Source of the DNA: Pantoea sp. SoEX
GTDB taxonomy: Bacteria; Pseudomonadota; Gammaproteobacteria; Enterobacterales; Enterobacteriaceae
Assembly (NCBI RefSeq): GCF_009829945.1
Contig: NZ_SZZT01000003.1
Span: 20,399-84,398, forward strand
Direction: 5' to 3'
Length of the DNA stretch: 64,000 bases
Part shown: in pieces, positions 1 through 9,645 of the stretch
Layout of the letters: each line of letters starts with the position of its first letter
Position numbering within the stretch: position 1 is the first letter of the stretch
Program-made: the position numbers and the translations under genes
Notes under the pieces: model-generated
The model's input: the letters and a program-made list of their open reading frames with translations, nothing else
Told to the model about the DNA's origin: nothing
Databases searched by the model: none

Positions 1-153
1 GGAGATACGTTAGCTGCTATTGATTTATTTGGCATTAAAGATAAAATATCTTATATTTCTACTGGTGGAGGTGCATTTCTAAAATTTATTGAAAGCAAAA
101 CATTACCAATTATTTCTATAATACAAGAAAATGGATATAACAAGGATGTCTAA
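1..153 (+). CDS. pgk: Phosphoglycerate kinase, C-terminal end (partial)
   Basis: Frame 1 is open from the window edge to a TAA at 151-153 and gives about 50 residues matching the C-terminus of phosphoglycerate kinase, including the '[11 protein letters not shown]' and 'STGGGAFL' segments that form part of the nucleotide-binding lobe. The enzyme makes ATP from 1,3-bisphosphoglycerate in glycolysis. Its 5' part lies outside the window. The last residues run a few codons beyond the usual E. coli end, and the stop lies inside the start of fbaA, so the two genes overlap by 8 bases. In E. coli the same pair is adjacent but separated by a spacer. Confidence 0.95.
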   Translation, partial: GDTLAAIDLFGIKDKISYISTGGGAFLKFIESKTLPIISIIQENGYNKDV

Positions 154-1225
154 AATTTTAAGTTTTTTAAATGCTGGAGTTGTTAATGGTAATGATCTTA
201 AAAAAATATTTAAGATAGCAAAAAAAAATAAATTTGCTTTACCTGCTATAAATTGCATTAATACTGATTCTATAAATGCTGTTTTAGAAGTTGCTTCTAA
301 AGTTAAATCTCCTGTAATAATTCAATTTTCCAATAGTGGATCAGTATTTTTTGCTGGAAAAGGATTAATATCTAAAAAACCGCAAGATACAGCTATTATA
401 GGTTGTATTGCTGGTGCTCATTATGTACATTTTATAGCAGAAAAGTATAAAGTTCCTGTTATTTTACATACAGATCATTGTACAAAAGATTTACTACCAT
501 GGATCGATGGACTTTTAGAGGTTAATAAGGAATATTTTCTTAAAACAGGGAAACCTTTGTTTTCTTCTCATATGATTGATCTTTCAAAAGAACCATTAAA
601 AGAAAATATTGATATTTGTAGTAATTACTTAACACAAATGTCTAAAATAAATATGACTTTAGAAATAGAATTAGGATGTACAGGCGGTGAAGAAGATGGT
701 ATAGATAACAGTTATATAGATCCCTCTAAACTGTATACTAGTCCTGAAGATGTAAATTATGCATATGAAACATTAAGTAGCATTAGCAATAATTTTACAA
801 TTGCTGCATCATTTGGAAATGTTCATGGTGTTTATACAAAAGGAAATGTTAAGTTAAAACCAATAATATTATATAATTCTCAAAAGTTAATTTCTAATAA
901 ACATAATTTACCCAATAACACATTAGATTTTGTATTTCATGGAGGTTCTGGCTCTTCTGACAAAGAAATTAAAGAATCTATTAATTATGGTGTAGTGAAA
1001 GTTAATATAGATACAGATTCTCAATGGGCAACATGGAATGGGTTACTTAGTTACTATAAAAATAATTTTAATTATTTACAAAATCAATTAGGTAATCCAA
1101 AAGGTTTAAATATGCCTAACAAACAATATTACGATCCAAGAACCTGGTTACGTTATACTCAATTATCTTTACAAGATTGTTTAGAAAGATATTTTAAAAA
1201 ACTTAATGCAATCGATTTGTTATAA
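146..1225 (+). CDS. fbaA: Class II fructose-bisphosphate aldolase
   Basis: Cleaves fructose 1,6-bisphosphate to glyceraldehyde-3-phosphate and dihydroxyacetone phosphate; zinc-dependent cytosolic glycolytic enzyme. The zinc and catalytic segments of class II aldolases are present: 'LHTDHC' near residue 107, 'GCTGGEEDG' near 180, 'NVHGVY' near 225 and 'FHGGSGSS' near 264. I chose the ATG at 146 because it begins MSKI and gives 359 residues, the same as E. coli FbaA. An upstream ATG at 131 would add five residues but lies deeper inside pgk. The 8-base overlap with pgk suggests co-transcription and translational coupling. Confidence 0.97.
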   Translation: MSKILSFLNAGVVNGNDLKKIFKIAKKNKFALPAINCINTDSINAVLEVASKVKSPVIIQFSNSGSVFFAGKGLISKKPQDTAIIGCIAGAHYVHFIAEKYKVPVILHTDHCTKDLLPWIDGLLEVNKEYFLKTGKPLFSSHMIDLSKEPLKENIDICSNYLTQMSKINMTLEIELGCTGGEEDGIDNSYIDPSKLYTSPEDVNYAYETLSSISNNFTIAASFGNVHGVYTKGNVKLKPIILYNSQKLISNKHNLPNNTLDFVFHGGSGSSDKEIKESINYGVVKVNIDTDSQWATWNGLLSYYKNNFNYLQNQLGNPKGLNMPNKQYYDPRTWLRYTQLSLQDCLERYFKKLNAIDLL

Positions 1226-1311
1226 ATAAATATATAATCTAATTATATTAAGACAGTTCTTATAAAATAAAAATGATCTTGTAAACTTATTAATAATAAA
1301 AAATTTTAAAC

Positions 1312-2142
1312 ATGACAAACTCATATATACTTAATAAAATAAATGAATTAACGTGTTGGGTTTCAAATAATCAGTCAATTATTCTAATTCATATTTTTAA
1401 TATAGTTTCTGCTATATTAATAATTACAATTGGTGTATTAATTTCTAGGATAATATCTAATGGAATTAGACACATATTGCTCGTGCGTAATATTGAAATC
1501 ACTGTTGCTGATTTTCTGTCCGGATTAATAAGATATAGTATAGTTGCTTGTGTTATTAGTGCAGCTCTAGGTAGAATCGGTATACAATCCACATCTTTAA
1601 TTACTGTATTGGGAGCTGCTAGTTTAGCTGTAGGATTAGCTCTACAGGGTTCACTGGCAAATTTAGCAGCTGGAGTTTTATTAATAACATTTTATCCATG
1701 TCGAGCAGGAGAATTTGTTGATATAGGTGGAGTATCAGGAAGTATTATAAAAATTGAAGTTTTTTCAACTACTCTAAAAAGTTATGATGGTAAAATTATT
1801 ATTTTACCAAATAGTAAAATTATCAGCAGTGTTATAGTGAATTTTTCGAGAGAGCAAATTAGATGCAATGAATTTACTATTAATGTGGCATATGAAGCTA
1901 ATATAGATAAAGTGATAAAATTATTAAGAGAAGTTGTTGAATCAGATAAGCGAGTGTTAAAAGATAGAGAAATTCAGATTGGTTTAAATGAAATTAATAC
2001 ATCATCAATGAAATTTATTGTTAGGTGCTGGTGTAAAACAGATGATTTACAAAACGTTTACTGGGATTTATTAAAAGATTTTAAAATTATGTTAGATAAT
2101 AATAACTTCAGTATTCCATATTTTCGAAATATTAAAAATTAG
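1312..2142 (+). CDS. mscS: Small-conductance mechanosensitive channel MscS
   Basis: Inner-membrane channel that opens under membrane tension and releases solutes during osmotic downshock. The 276-residue protein shows three hydrophobic helices in the first 125 residues. The third is the glycine- and alanine-rich pore helix (about 95-125, with 'GLALQGSLANLAAG'). The cytoplasmic beta domain and the 'LQNVYWDLL' segment follow. It is about 10 residues shorter than E. coli MscS because the C-terminal tail is missing. It follows fbaA as in E. coli, but the neighbouring argO and argP are gone. Retention of an osmotic safety valve is notable in a small genome. Confidence 0.95.
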   Translation: MTNSYILNKINELTCWVSNNQSIILIHIFNIVSAILIITIGVLISRIISNGIRHILLVRNIEITVADFLSGLIRYSIVACVISAALGRIGIQSTSLITVLGAASLAVGLALQGSLANLAAGVLLITFYPCRAGEFVDIGGVSGSIIKIEVFSTTLKSYDGKIIILPNSKIISSVIVNFSREQIRCNEFTINVAYEANIDKVIKLLREVVESDKRVLKDREIQIGLNEINTSSMKFIVRCWCKTDDLQNVYWDLLKDFKIMLDNNNFSIPYFRNIKN

Positions 2143-2309
2143 AAAATATATCTTAAGCTATAATCAATATTTATTTCATATTAAAATATATTACTATATA
2201 CTCCAATTTTCAATTAGACATTTTTTATGTTTATTGATAATTAACAAATTATTAGTACAATGAAATTTATAATGTTATTCCACTTTATTTTTTAAGGTTT
2301 AAATACATC

Positions 2310-2972
2310 ATGGATCGGGATAGCTTAAAAAAAGCTGTAGGTTTAGCTGCAATTAAATTTATACAAGCTGATAGCATAATTGGAATAGGTACAGGATCAA
2401 CAGTTGATCATTTTATTAATGCATTGGATTTTATTAAATATAAAATAAAAGGTGTTGTATCTAGTTCAGAACAAACAACAAATAAACTAAAAAAATTTGG
2501 AATAAAGATATTAAATTTAAATGAAGTAAAAATTTTACCTATTTATATTGATAGTGCAGATGAGATAGATCATCAAATGTGTATGATTAAAGGTGGTGGT
2601 GCAGCATTGACGAAAGAAAAAATTATAGCATCTGCAGCAAAACAATTTATCTGTATTGCGGATATTTCTAAAAGAGTTAATATTTTAGGAAAATTTCCTC
2701 TACCAATTGAAATAATAGATATTTCTCGTAGTTTAGTTACTGAGGAAATAGAAAGAATAGGAGGTACTGTTAGGTACCGTAAGGGAGTAATAACAGAAAA
2801 TGGAAATATCATTTTAGATGTATATAATTTATCTATTAAACAACCTGAAGTATTAGAGCAACATATTAATAGTATACCTGGTGTTGTTACCGTAGGTCTT
2901 TTTGCTGCTCGTAAAGCAGATCTTTTGTTAATTAGCAATCCTAGTAGTGGTATTGAGACTATTACAAGATGA
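2310..2972 (+). CDS. rpiA: Ribose-5-phosphate isomerase A
   Basis: Interconverts ribose-5-phosphate and ribulose-5-phosphate in the pentose phosphate pathway, feeding nucleotide and aromatic synthesis. At 220 residues it matches E. coli RpiA (219). The phosphate-binding 'GIGTGSTV', the acidic 'DSADEID' and the catalytic 'KGGGAALTKEK' segments are all present. An AAGG about 12 bases upstream of the ATG could serve as a weak ribosome binding site. It lies beside serA as in E. coli, where the two genes are divergent; here both are on the plus strand. Confidence 0.96.
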   Translation: MDRDSLKKAVGLAAIKFIQADSIIGIGTGSTVDHFINALDFIKYKIKGVVSSSEQTTNKLKKFGIKILNLNEVKILPIYIDSADEIDHQMCMIKGGGAALTKEKIIASAAKQFICIADISKRVNILGKFPLPIEIIDISRSLVTEEIERIGGTVRYRKGVITENGNIILDVYNLSIKQPEVLEQHINSIPGVVTVGLFAARKADLLLISNPSSGIETITR

Positions 2973-3093
2973 TTTTTAAAATATATAACAAATAATTATT
3001 GGTTAATACAATAACTTATAAACCAATTTATTTGATAATATTTTTTAAGTATATTCCCATCAATTAACTTTATATAAATATATTATATAGGAT

Positions 3094-4317
3094 ATGGAAA
3101 AAAATAAAATAAAATTCTTATTATTAGAAGATATACATCAAAGTGCAAGAGATAATTTACAATCTGCAGGTTATTCTAATATTGAATGTTACAAAACAGC
3201 TCTAGATATGAAATGCTTAACCAATTCTTTAAATAATGTACATTTTATTGGTATTCGTTCTAGATCGCAAATAAATCAGCATGTTTTATCTTTAACAAAA
3301 GAACTACTAGCTATCGGTTGTTTCTGTATCGGTACTGATCACATTGACTTAAATGATGCAACTGTTAGAGGTATCCCAATTTTTAATGCACCTTTTTCAA
3401 ATACTCGTTCTGTTGCAGAATTAGTTATCGGTGAAATGTTGATTATGTTACGAGGAATTCCAGCATTTAATGCAAAAATGCATCGTAATATTTGGTATAA
3501 AACTTCACAAGGTTCCTACGAGGCGCGTAGTAAAAAAATTGGTATTATTGGTTACGGTCATATTGGTACTCAATTAGGCATATTAGCAGAAAGTCTGGGA
3601 ATGCATGTCTTTTTTTATGATATCGAAAACAAACTGCCTTTAGGTAATGCTGTGCAAGTTGATAAAATGCATGAATTACTTAAGATAAGTGATGTAGTTA
3701 GTTTACATGTACCAGAAACTAAACTAACTAATAACATGATTAGTACTAAAGAATTAGCTTATATGAAATCAACAGGTCTATTAATTAATACTTCACGTGG
3801 TAATGTAGTAAATCTAACTGCATTATATAATGCACTAAAAGATAGAAAAATAGCAGGTGCAGCTATTGATGTGTTTCCACATGAACCCACGAATAACAGT
3901 TCTTTTATTTCTTCTTTAGAAGAATTTGATAATGTTATTCTCACTCCTCATATAGGAGGTTCTACAGAAGAAGCACAGGAAAATATTGGAATAGAAGTGA
4001 GTAGTAAATTAATAAAATATGTTAACAACGGTTCTACAATATCCGCTATAAACTTTCCAGAAGTTTCATTACCTATTCATAAATATAATATTAGTCGCTT
4101 TATACATATACATAAAAATCGTCCTGGAATATTGAAAGCTATTAATAAAATTTTTGCTGATAAAAACATTAATATTTCTTCTCAACATCTTCAAACTTCA
4201 TTATCTATAGGTTATGTAGTAATAGATGCGATAAATACTAATAAAAAAACACTTAGAACAGTTTTGCAATTAATGCAATCTATTGAAGGAACGATCAGAA
4301 CTCGGTTGTTGTATTAA
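3094..4317 (+). CDS. serA: D-3-phosphoglycerate dehydrogenase
   Basis: First step of serine synthesis: oxidises 3-phosphoglycerate with NAD. It has 407 residues (E. coli 410). The Rossmann 'GYGHIGTQ' segment is present, as are the catalytic Arg, Glu and His in 'TSRGNVV', 'DVFPHEP' and 'TPHIGGST'. A C-terminal ACT domain starts near residue 335. The ACT residues that bind serine in E. coli appear kept ('HIHKNRPG' and the Asn in 'NINIS'), so feedback inhibition by serine is probably intact (inference). The product feeds cysteine synthesis, whose sulfur arm is encoded at 30-39 kb. Its stop abuts the stop of fau on the other strand with no gap. Confidence 0.97.
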   Translation: MEKNKIKFLLLEDIHQSARDNLQSAGYSNIECYKTALDMKCLTNSLNNVHFIGIRSRSQINQHVLSLTKELLAIGCFCIGTDHIDLNDATVRGIPIFNAPFSNTRSVAELVIGEMLIMLRGIPAFNAKMHRNIWYKTSQGSYEARSKKIGIIGYGHIGTQLGILAESLGMHVFFYDIENKLPLGNAVQVDKMHELLKISDVVSLHVPETKLTNNMISTKELAYMKSTGLLINTSRGNVVNLTALYNALKDRKIAGAAIDVFPHEPTNNSSFISSLEEFDNVILTPHIGGSTEEAQENIGIEVSSKLIKYVNNGSTISAINFPEVSLPIHKYNISRFIHIHKNRPGILKAINKIFADKNINISSQHLQTSLSIGYVVIDAINTNKKTLRTVLQLMQSIEGTIRTRLLY

Positions 4318-4911
4318 TTAATAACATTTCCATATTTTCGAAGGAGTTATTATTATAGGTAAAGGTATATCCCATTTTTTTTTAGGTATTTCTTTTGTTA
4401 ACTGAAAATCATATGCTAATCCAATAGGCAGAAATGAATATTTTTCCCAATATTTTAAAATACGGTCATAAAATCCCCCTCCAAAACCTAAACGTTGACC
4501 ACTTATATCGAATGCTACTAACGGTACTAACATGACATCGATATTCTCAAGATTTATTAAATTTTTAGCGTTAAATTCTGGTTCTGGAATATTAAATTTA
4601 TTTAAAATCAAATTAGTTTCTAATTCATATTTTATAAATAAAAGATTATGAGGTTTACAAGGATCCAATATAGGAAGAAAAATGTTTTTTCTTTTTTGTA
4701 AAAATATATATGTTGCAAGATTAGTATCTATTTCACCATCTACAGATAAAAAAGAAGCTATGTTATTTGCTTTTATTAATGAAGTATAATTCACTAAAAG
4801 TTTAGTTAATTTTGTTGATGATTCTAGTTGTTGTTTTTTTGATATTGAATTTCTTAAATTTCTCATGTATTTTCTAATATCATTTCGTTTTAGCAAAAAA
4901 TTTTTTAACAT
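4318..4911 (-). CDS. fau: 5-formyltetrahydrofolate cyclo-ligase
   Basis: Converts 5-formyl-THF to 5,10-methenyl-THF with ATP, returning a dead-end folate to the one-carbon pool (older name ygfA). The C-terminal half carries the family signature 'GFGGGFYDR' and ends in 'PSKIWKCY', close to the E. coli 'PSKVWEWS'. At 197 residues it is slightly longer than E. coli (182) because of an N-terminal extension. A downstream in-frame start cannot be excluded. In E. coli the 6S RNA gene lies just upstream; I see no trace of it here. Confidence 0.93.
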   Translation of the reverse strand: MLKNFLLKRNDIRKYMRNLRNSISKKQQLESSTKLTKLLVNYTSLIKANNIASFLSVDGEIDTNLATYIFLQKRKNIFLPILDPCKPHNLLFIKYELETNLILNKFNIPEPEFNAKNLINLENIDVMLVPLVAFDISGQRLGFGGGFYDRILKYWEKYSFLPIGLAYDFQLTKEIPKKKWDIPLPIIITPSKIWKCY

Positions 4912-5171
4912 TATATTTTCTATTTTAATAAAATATTTTTGTTTTTTCGATATAAAATAAATTATAAGTTTAATAAATATCTTTAAATTGATTTGTAGTT
5001 TTTTAATTTAGTTATATTAAAAGTTTGTGTAAACTGTAATGATTATTATTTTATTATATTTGTGTTACTGTATTTAATTTAATTATTATACCCTTTAAAA
5101 TTGTTTTTTAACAGATATTGGATAAATTATAATTTATTTAACATTTAGATGTGAATAATATAGGAAAATAT

Positions 5172-6494
5172 ATGATTCCAATCAATATATTAAAATCCCG
5201 CCGAAAAAAAATTTTGTCAAAAATGATTTCAGGAAGTGCAATATTAATATTTGCAAATCCAAAAAATAATAAAAATAATAGCTATCAATTTTATCAAAAC
5301 AAAAATTTTTGGTATTTTACTGGTTTTAATGAACCTTATTCTTTATTAATCATGATAAAACAAGATAATAAAGACAATCTAAAAATACTATTTAATAGAG
5401 CTAGAAATGTAGATGAAGAAATTTGGGTTAGTCGTCGTTTAGGACTAAATGAAGCTGTAACTAAGATAGATGTTGATTATGCTTTACCGTGGGATAGTGT
5501 ACATGAACATCTTTTTAAATTATTGAATGGATTAAAAATAATATATCATGCATGGGGAGAACATAAATATGCTGATAAATTAGTATTTAATGTACTTGAA
5601 GATTTACGTTTAAGAACATTAAAACATCAAGATTATATAAGTCCGAGTACGATTATTGATTGGCGTCCCTTAGTTTATGAAATGCGTTTATTTAAAGATC
5701 CTGAAGAAATAAATTTACTACGTACTTCTGGTAAAATTAATGCATTAGCACACACTAGAGCTATGAAATGTTGCCGACCGGGTATGTTTGAATATCAATT
5801 AGCAGGAGAAATCCATCACGAATTTAATCGTAATGGATCAAGGCGTTTATCTTATGATACAATTATTGGTTCTGGAGAAAATACATGTATTCTACACTAT
5901 ACAAAAAATGAAAATCAAATGCAGGATGGCGATCTAGTATTAGTTGATGCAGGATGTGATTTTAATGAATATGCTAGCGATATTACTCGCACTTTTCCAG
6001 TAAATGGAAAATTTAATAAACAACAAAAAGACATATATAATATTGTTTTAAATTCATTAAATACTGCAAGATCAATGTTAAAACCGAATATTAATATGCA
6101 AGATATTAATAATCATGTAATACATATAATAATTAATGGTTTAATTAAATTAGGTTTATTAAAAGGTAAAATAGATGAATTAATTGCTACACATGCTTAC
6201 CATAAATTTTTCATGCATAATTTAGGTCATTGGTTAGGACTTGAAGTACATGATGTTGGTTTTTACGGTAAAACAATTAATAATCAAATTCTTAAACCAA
6301 ATATGGTACTTACAATAGAACCTGGAATATATATTTTACCAAATAAAAAACATATTCCAGTTGAATACCATGGTATTGGTGTTCGTATAGAGGATAACTT
6401 CATTATTACTGAAACAGGAAACGAGTGTATTACTGACGGTGTTGTAAAAGAAATTAAAGATATAGAAAATATAATGAGAATATTAAATAAATAG
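5172..6494 (+). CDS. pepP: Xaa-Pro aminopeptidase PepP
   Basis: Removes N-terminal residues followed by proline; dimanganese enzyme of the pita-bread fold. All five metal ligands are visible in their motifs: 'VDAGC', 'SDITRT', 'HNLGHWLG', 'IEPGI' and 'RIEDN'. I start at the ATG at 5172, not the in-frame GTG at 5151, because AGGA sits 6 bases before the ATG and the resulting 440 residues match E. coli (441). In E. coli ubiH and ubiI follow in the operon; both are missing here. Confidence 0.95.
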   Translation: MIPINILKSRRKKILSKMISGSAILIFANPKNNKNNSYQFYQNKNFWYFTGFNEPYSLLIMIKQDNKDNLKILFNRARNVDEEIWVSRRLGLNEAVTKIDVDYALPWDSVHEHLFKLLNGLKIIYHAWGEHKYADKLVFNVLEDLRLRTLKHQDYISPSTIIDWRPLVYEMRLFKDPEEINLLRTSGKINALAHTRAMKCCRPGMFEYQLAGEIHHEFNRNGSRRLSYDTIIGSGENTCILHYTKNENQMQDGDLVLVDAGCDFNEYASDITRTFPVNGKFNKQQKDIYNIVLNSLNTARSMLKPNINMQDINNHVIHIIINGLIKLGLLKGKIDELIATHAYHKFFMHNLGHWLGLEVHDVGFYGKTINNQILKPNMVLTIEPGIYILPNKKHIPVEYHGIGVRIEDNFIITETGNECITDGVVKEIKDIENIMRILNK

Positions 6495-6547
6495 ATATAT
6501 GTTATATTTCCATTATTTAAAAGCCTTTGTTGTTTTAATATAATTGA

Positions 6548-7489
6548 TTATATAGGTTTAATTTTTAGAAAACTATGTCTATCATCTTTAACGCGAAAAA
6601 TGCTATTTAGACAAATATCTTTATTTAATACTGCTTGCACCCAAACAAGGTTACTATCTAATTTTACTGATGCTAAAACTTTACCAATATTTTTCCAATT
6701 TTCATTTATTTTAATTTCTAAACAATCACTTACTAATGGTAAATGATTAGATTTTCCTTCTAACCAATATAACTTTTTTTTATTAATTTCAAGATATTTA
6801 GCACGAGCTATTATCTCTTGTCCTATATAACAACCTTTACTAAAATCTATACCACCTAACATATGTAAATTAGTAGCTTGTGGTATAAATTTACCAGCAT
6901 TTTTAAAATCTATTACAGGAATACCAGATTCAATATCTAATGCTAACCATTGTCTACTATCTTTAAAATCAACTGTACTTGACAATTTCTTTTTTAAAAT
7001 ATTTCCTTTTTCATAACTAATAATTATTAAAAAACGTTCTATTGGATTTTGAAACCATAAGATGGTAGTGTCATTATGATGGACTACTGGAATATCTATA
7101 TTAGGAACTACATTAAAAAAATTTTTTAATATTTTATTTGCTTGCGGTCCAGCTAAACCTAATAATAATTGTTCATTGTATACAAAATTTACTTGTGAAA
7201 ATAATGAATATTTTTTTATCTCTTTTAGTTGAATTTCAATTAGTTCTCTACGTATAATATATGCTAAATTTTTGCTAAAATGGAAAATACGCAAATTACT
7301 CCACATTTTTCCAGAAGAATTACAATGTGCTGTTAAATAGTGTTGATTTTTATTTATTTTTGTAATGTCTAAAGTTAATTGAGTTTGTAAATATTTAGCT
7401 GTATCAGCACCATGTACTGAAATTAAAGCCCAATCATCAAGAGCCATTAAAGTTAGTGGCAAAAGTGAAGATTCTGTAGGTAGTATCAT
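6548..7489 (-). CDS. ygfZ: Folate-dependent Fe-S cluster / tRNA modification factor YgfZ
   Basis: Tetrahydrofolate-binding protein that supports maturation of certain Fe-S enzymes such as MiaB, and thereby tRNA thiomodification. The diagnostic 'KGCYIGQE' motif with its conserved cysteine is at residues 218-225. The N-terminus 'PLTLMALDDWALI' matches E. coli closely. Length is 313 (E. coli 326). It faces pepP tail to tail across about 50 bases. Its Fe-S role fits a genome that retains the Fe-S/siroheme sulfite reductase and QueE. Confidence 0.94.
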   Translation of the reverse strand: MILPTESSLLPLTLMALDDWALISVHGADTAKYLQTQLTLDITKINKNQHYLTAHCNSSGKMWSNLRIFHFSKNLAYIIRRELIEIQLKEIKKYSLFSQVNFVYNEQLLLGLAGPQANKILKNFFNVVPNIDIPVVHHNDTTILWFQNPIERFLIIISYEKGNILKKKLSSTVDFKDSRQWLALDIESGIPVIDFKNAGKFIPQATNLHMLGGIDFSKGCYIGQEIIARAKYLEINKKKLYWLEGKSNHLPLVSDCLEIKINENWKNIGKVLASVKLDSNLVWVQAVLNKDICLNSIFRVKDDRHSFLKIKPI

Positions 7490-7797
7490 AAGTTATTTAA
7501 AAGTTGACATTAATAATGAATTAATTATAAATATAAAAAATAACTTTTATTAAAGCTAGTAAATTTTATATATTATTACTATAAAATTATTTTTATATAT
7601 ATACAAGTCAAATTATTTTTATATATTAATTGTTAACATAATATTATTTATAAAACAAATATTAACTACATATTAATTAACAAATTAATGTTATGATATA
7701 TAAAGACTATTGATTGAAAAATTACTAATTATGTATGTTAATTGTTTATAAAATACATATACATGAAACTTAATGAAGTTAATATAGTGAATAATCA
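7490..7797. other. Divergent intergenic region ygfZ/recJ
   Basis: This 308-base spacer separates divergent genes; fldB, xerD and dsbC, which sit near here in E. coli, are absent. It is almost pure A+T. A possible plus-strand promoter is TTGACA at 7504-7509 with TATAAA at 7526-7531 (16-base spacer), about 270 bases before recJ. A 17-base direct repeat sits in the middle. A 13-codon ORF (7763-7804) ends across the recJ start. No conserved RNA or pseudogene remnant was recognised. Confidence 0.5.
7584..7626. repeat. 17-bp direct repeat, 26-bp period
   Basis: Two identical copies of AAATTATTTTTATATAT lie at 7584-7600 and 7610-7626, separated by 9 bases. This looks like a local slippage duplication in noncoding A+T-rich DNA. 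Confidence 0.75.
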
Positions 7798-9543
7798 GTG
7801 TTAAATTATAAAATTGAATTACGTAGGCGCAAAGCTACTATTAATAATAGTTTACCATCACACTTACCGCCACTGATAAAGCGTGTTTACTTAAATCGTG
7901 GATTATGTAATTCTGAACAGTTAGAAAGGGGTACAAAAAAACTATTTTCATTTAGATCACTATATAACATAGATAAAGCAGTAGTATTAATTCATGATAT
8001 GTTATTAAATAATCGCAAGATTGTAATTGTAGGAGATTTTGATGCAGATGGAGCAACTAGTACTGCATTAGTTGTATTAGCATTAAGAAGTATGGGATAT
8101 AAGAATGTACAATATGTTATACCAAACCGCTTTAAAGATGGATACGGTTTGACCGAACAAATAGTAACTAACTTACATAAAAATGGTGCTGATATGATAA
8201 TTACAGTGGATAATGGCATCTCATCTCATGAAGGTATTACATGTGCTAAAAAATATAATATACCTGTAATTATTACCGATCATCATCTTCCTACTGATAA
8301 TCTTCCGGATGCTCAAGTTATTATAAATCCTAATATTTCAAAATGTTCATCTGCATTATGCTCATTAGCCGGAGTTGGAGTTGCTTTTTACTTAATGATA
8401 GCTCTGAGAACATATTTACGTGAAAAAGGATGGTTTAGTAAAAAATGTATGGATCCTCCAAATTTAGCAAATTTATTAGATCTTGTTGCTTTAGGTACAG
8501 TTGTAGATGCAGTACCTCTTGATCTCAATAATAGAATTTTAGTTTGGCAAGGATTAAATCGAATTCGATCTGGAATATGTCGTCCAGGTATAATAGCTTT
8601 ATTAGAATTATCTAACTGCAGTTTTGATGAATTATCAACATATGATCTTAGTTATGTATTAGGACCTCGTATTAATGCAGCTGGCAGATTACATGATATG
8701 TCCAAGGGAGTTGCTTTATTATTAACAGATGATTTAAATCAAGCTCGAATGTTATCTGCTGAATTAGATATTCTGAATCAAAATCGTAAAAAAATAGAAA
8801 CTGTTATGCAAAACGATGCATGGAAATTATGTAATATATTACATAAAGAAGAAAAAAATCTGCCTCCTGGTATTACAGTTTATCATCCTACATGGCATCA
8901 AGGAGTAGTTGGCATAATAGCTTCACGTCTAAAAGAACGTTTTCATCGACCAGTGGTTGCATTTGCACCTACAGGCATTGGAGATGGTATTTTAAAAGGT
9001 TCTGGTCGTTCTGTAGAAAATTTACATTTAAGAGATATACTTTCACATTTAAATATGTTAAAACCAAAATTAATGTTAAAATTTGGTGGACATGCTATGG
9101 CTGCTGGTTTATCTATTAAAGAATCAGATTATTATGAATTTAGCAAACACTTTTCCAAAGTGGTTGAAAAATTATTTAAAGATAAGTCAGTTTCATGTAT
9201 TGTCTGGTCAGATGGTTGTTTAAAACCTTCAGATTTTTCTGTTGAAACTGCTGATTTATTACAAAAAGCAGGACCTTGGGGAAATTCATTTCCTGAACCA
9301 ACTTTTGATGGAAAATTTGAATTAATCAAACAACGTTTGATAAACAAAAAACATTTACATGTTTTATTAAGAATTTTTGAAAATGGCCCTGTGATTAACG
9401 GAGTATCATTTAATGTAGATACAAACTATTGGCCAAATAATAACATTAATAAAGTTGAATTATTGTATCGATTAGATATAACAAAATACCGTGGTAAACG
9501 TTTTATTCAACTAATCATAGATTATTTATGGCCTATATATTAA
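7798..9543 (+). CDS. recJ: Single-stranded-DNA exonuclease RecJ
   Basis: 5'-3' exonuclease acting on single-stranded DNA in recombination and mismatch repair; DHH-family phosphoesterase. The core motifs 'DFDADG' (80-85), 'VDNGIS' (about 137-142) and 'DHH' (161-163) are intact, as is the DHHA1 motif 'KFGGHAMAAG'. Length is 581 (E. coli 577). The start is GTG at 7798; no in-frame ATG exists nearby, and E. coli recJ also uses GTG. The gene order recJ-prfB-lysS is that of E. coli. Retention is notable because RecJ can stand in when RecBCD lacks nuclease activity, which is the situation here. Confidence 0.96.
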   Translation: MLNYKIELRRRKATINNSLPSHLPPLIKRVYLNRGLCNSEQLERGTKKLFSFRSLYNIDKAVVLIHDMLLNNRKIVIVGDFDADGATSTALVVLALRSMGYKNVQYVIPNRFKDGYGLTEQIVTNLHKNGADMIITVDNGISSHEGITCAKKYNIPVIITDHHLPTDNLPDAQVIINPNISKCSSALCSLAGVGVAFYLMIALRTYLREKGWFSKKCMDPPNLANLLDLVALGTVVDAVPLDLNNRILVWQGLNRIRSGICRPGIIALLELSNCSFDELSTYDLSYVLGPRINAAGRLHDMSKGVALLLTDDLNQARMLSAELDILNQNRKKIETVMQNDAWKLCNILHKEEKNLPPGITVYHPTWHQGVVGIIASRLKERFHRPVVAFAPTGIGDGILKGSGRSVENLHLRDILSHLNMLKPKLMLKFGGHAMAAGLSIKESDYYEFSKHFSKVVEKLFKDKSVSCIVWSDGCLKPSDFSVETADLLQKAGPWGNSFPEPTFDGKFELIKQRLINKKHLHVLLRIFENGPVINGVSFNVDTNYWPNNNINKVELLYRLDITKYRGKRFIQLIIDYLWPIY

Positions 9544-9645
9544 TAAAAAATTCTAATATATTAATTTTAAGTAAAAATATGATTTAAATCAGCATTTAAA
9601 TTGGTACTATTATATAATTTAATTTTAAATAAAGAGCTAACTATA

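Noticed and set aside
131..145. Upstream ATG for fbaA at 131
   Set aside because: It adds five residues not found in FbaA; the MSKI start at 146 gives the exact family length.
4912..5150. Possible 6S RNA (ssrS) upstream of fau
   Set aside because: Position fits E. coli, but no 6S-like arms or bubble sequence could be found; only A+T-rich sequence.
8892..9119. 75-codon open frame inside recJ
   Set aside because: Serine/arginine/phenylalanine-rich frame-shifted reading of a conserved gene.
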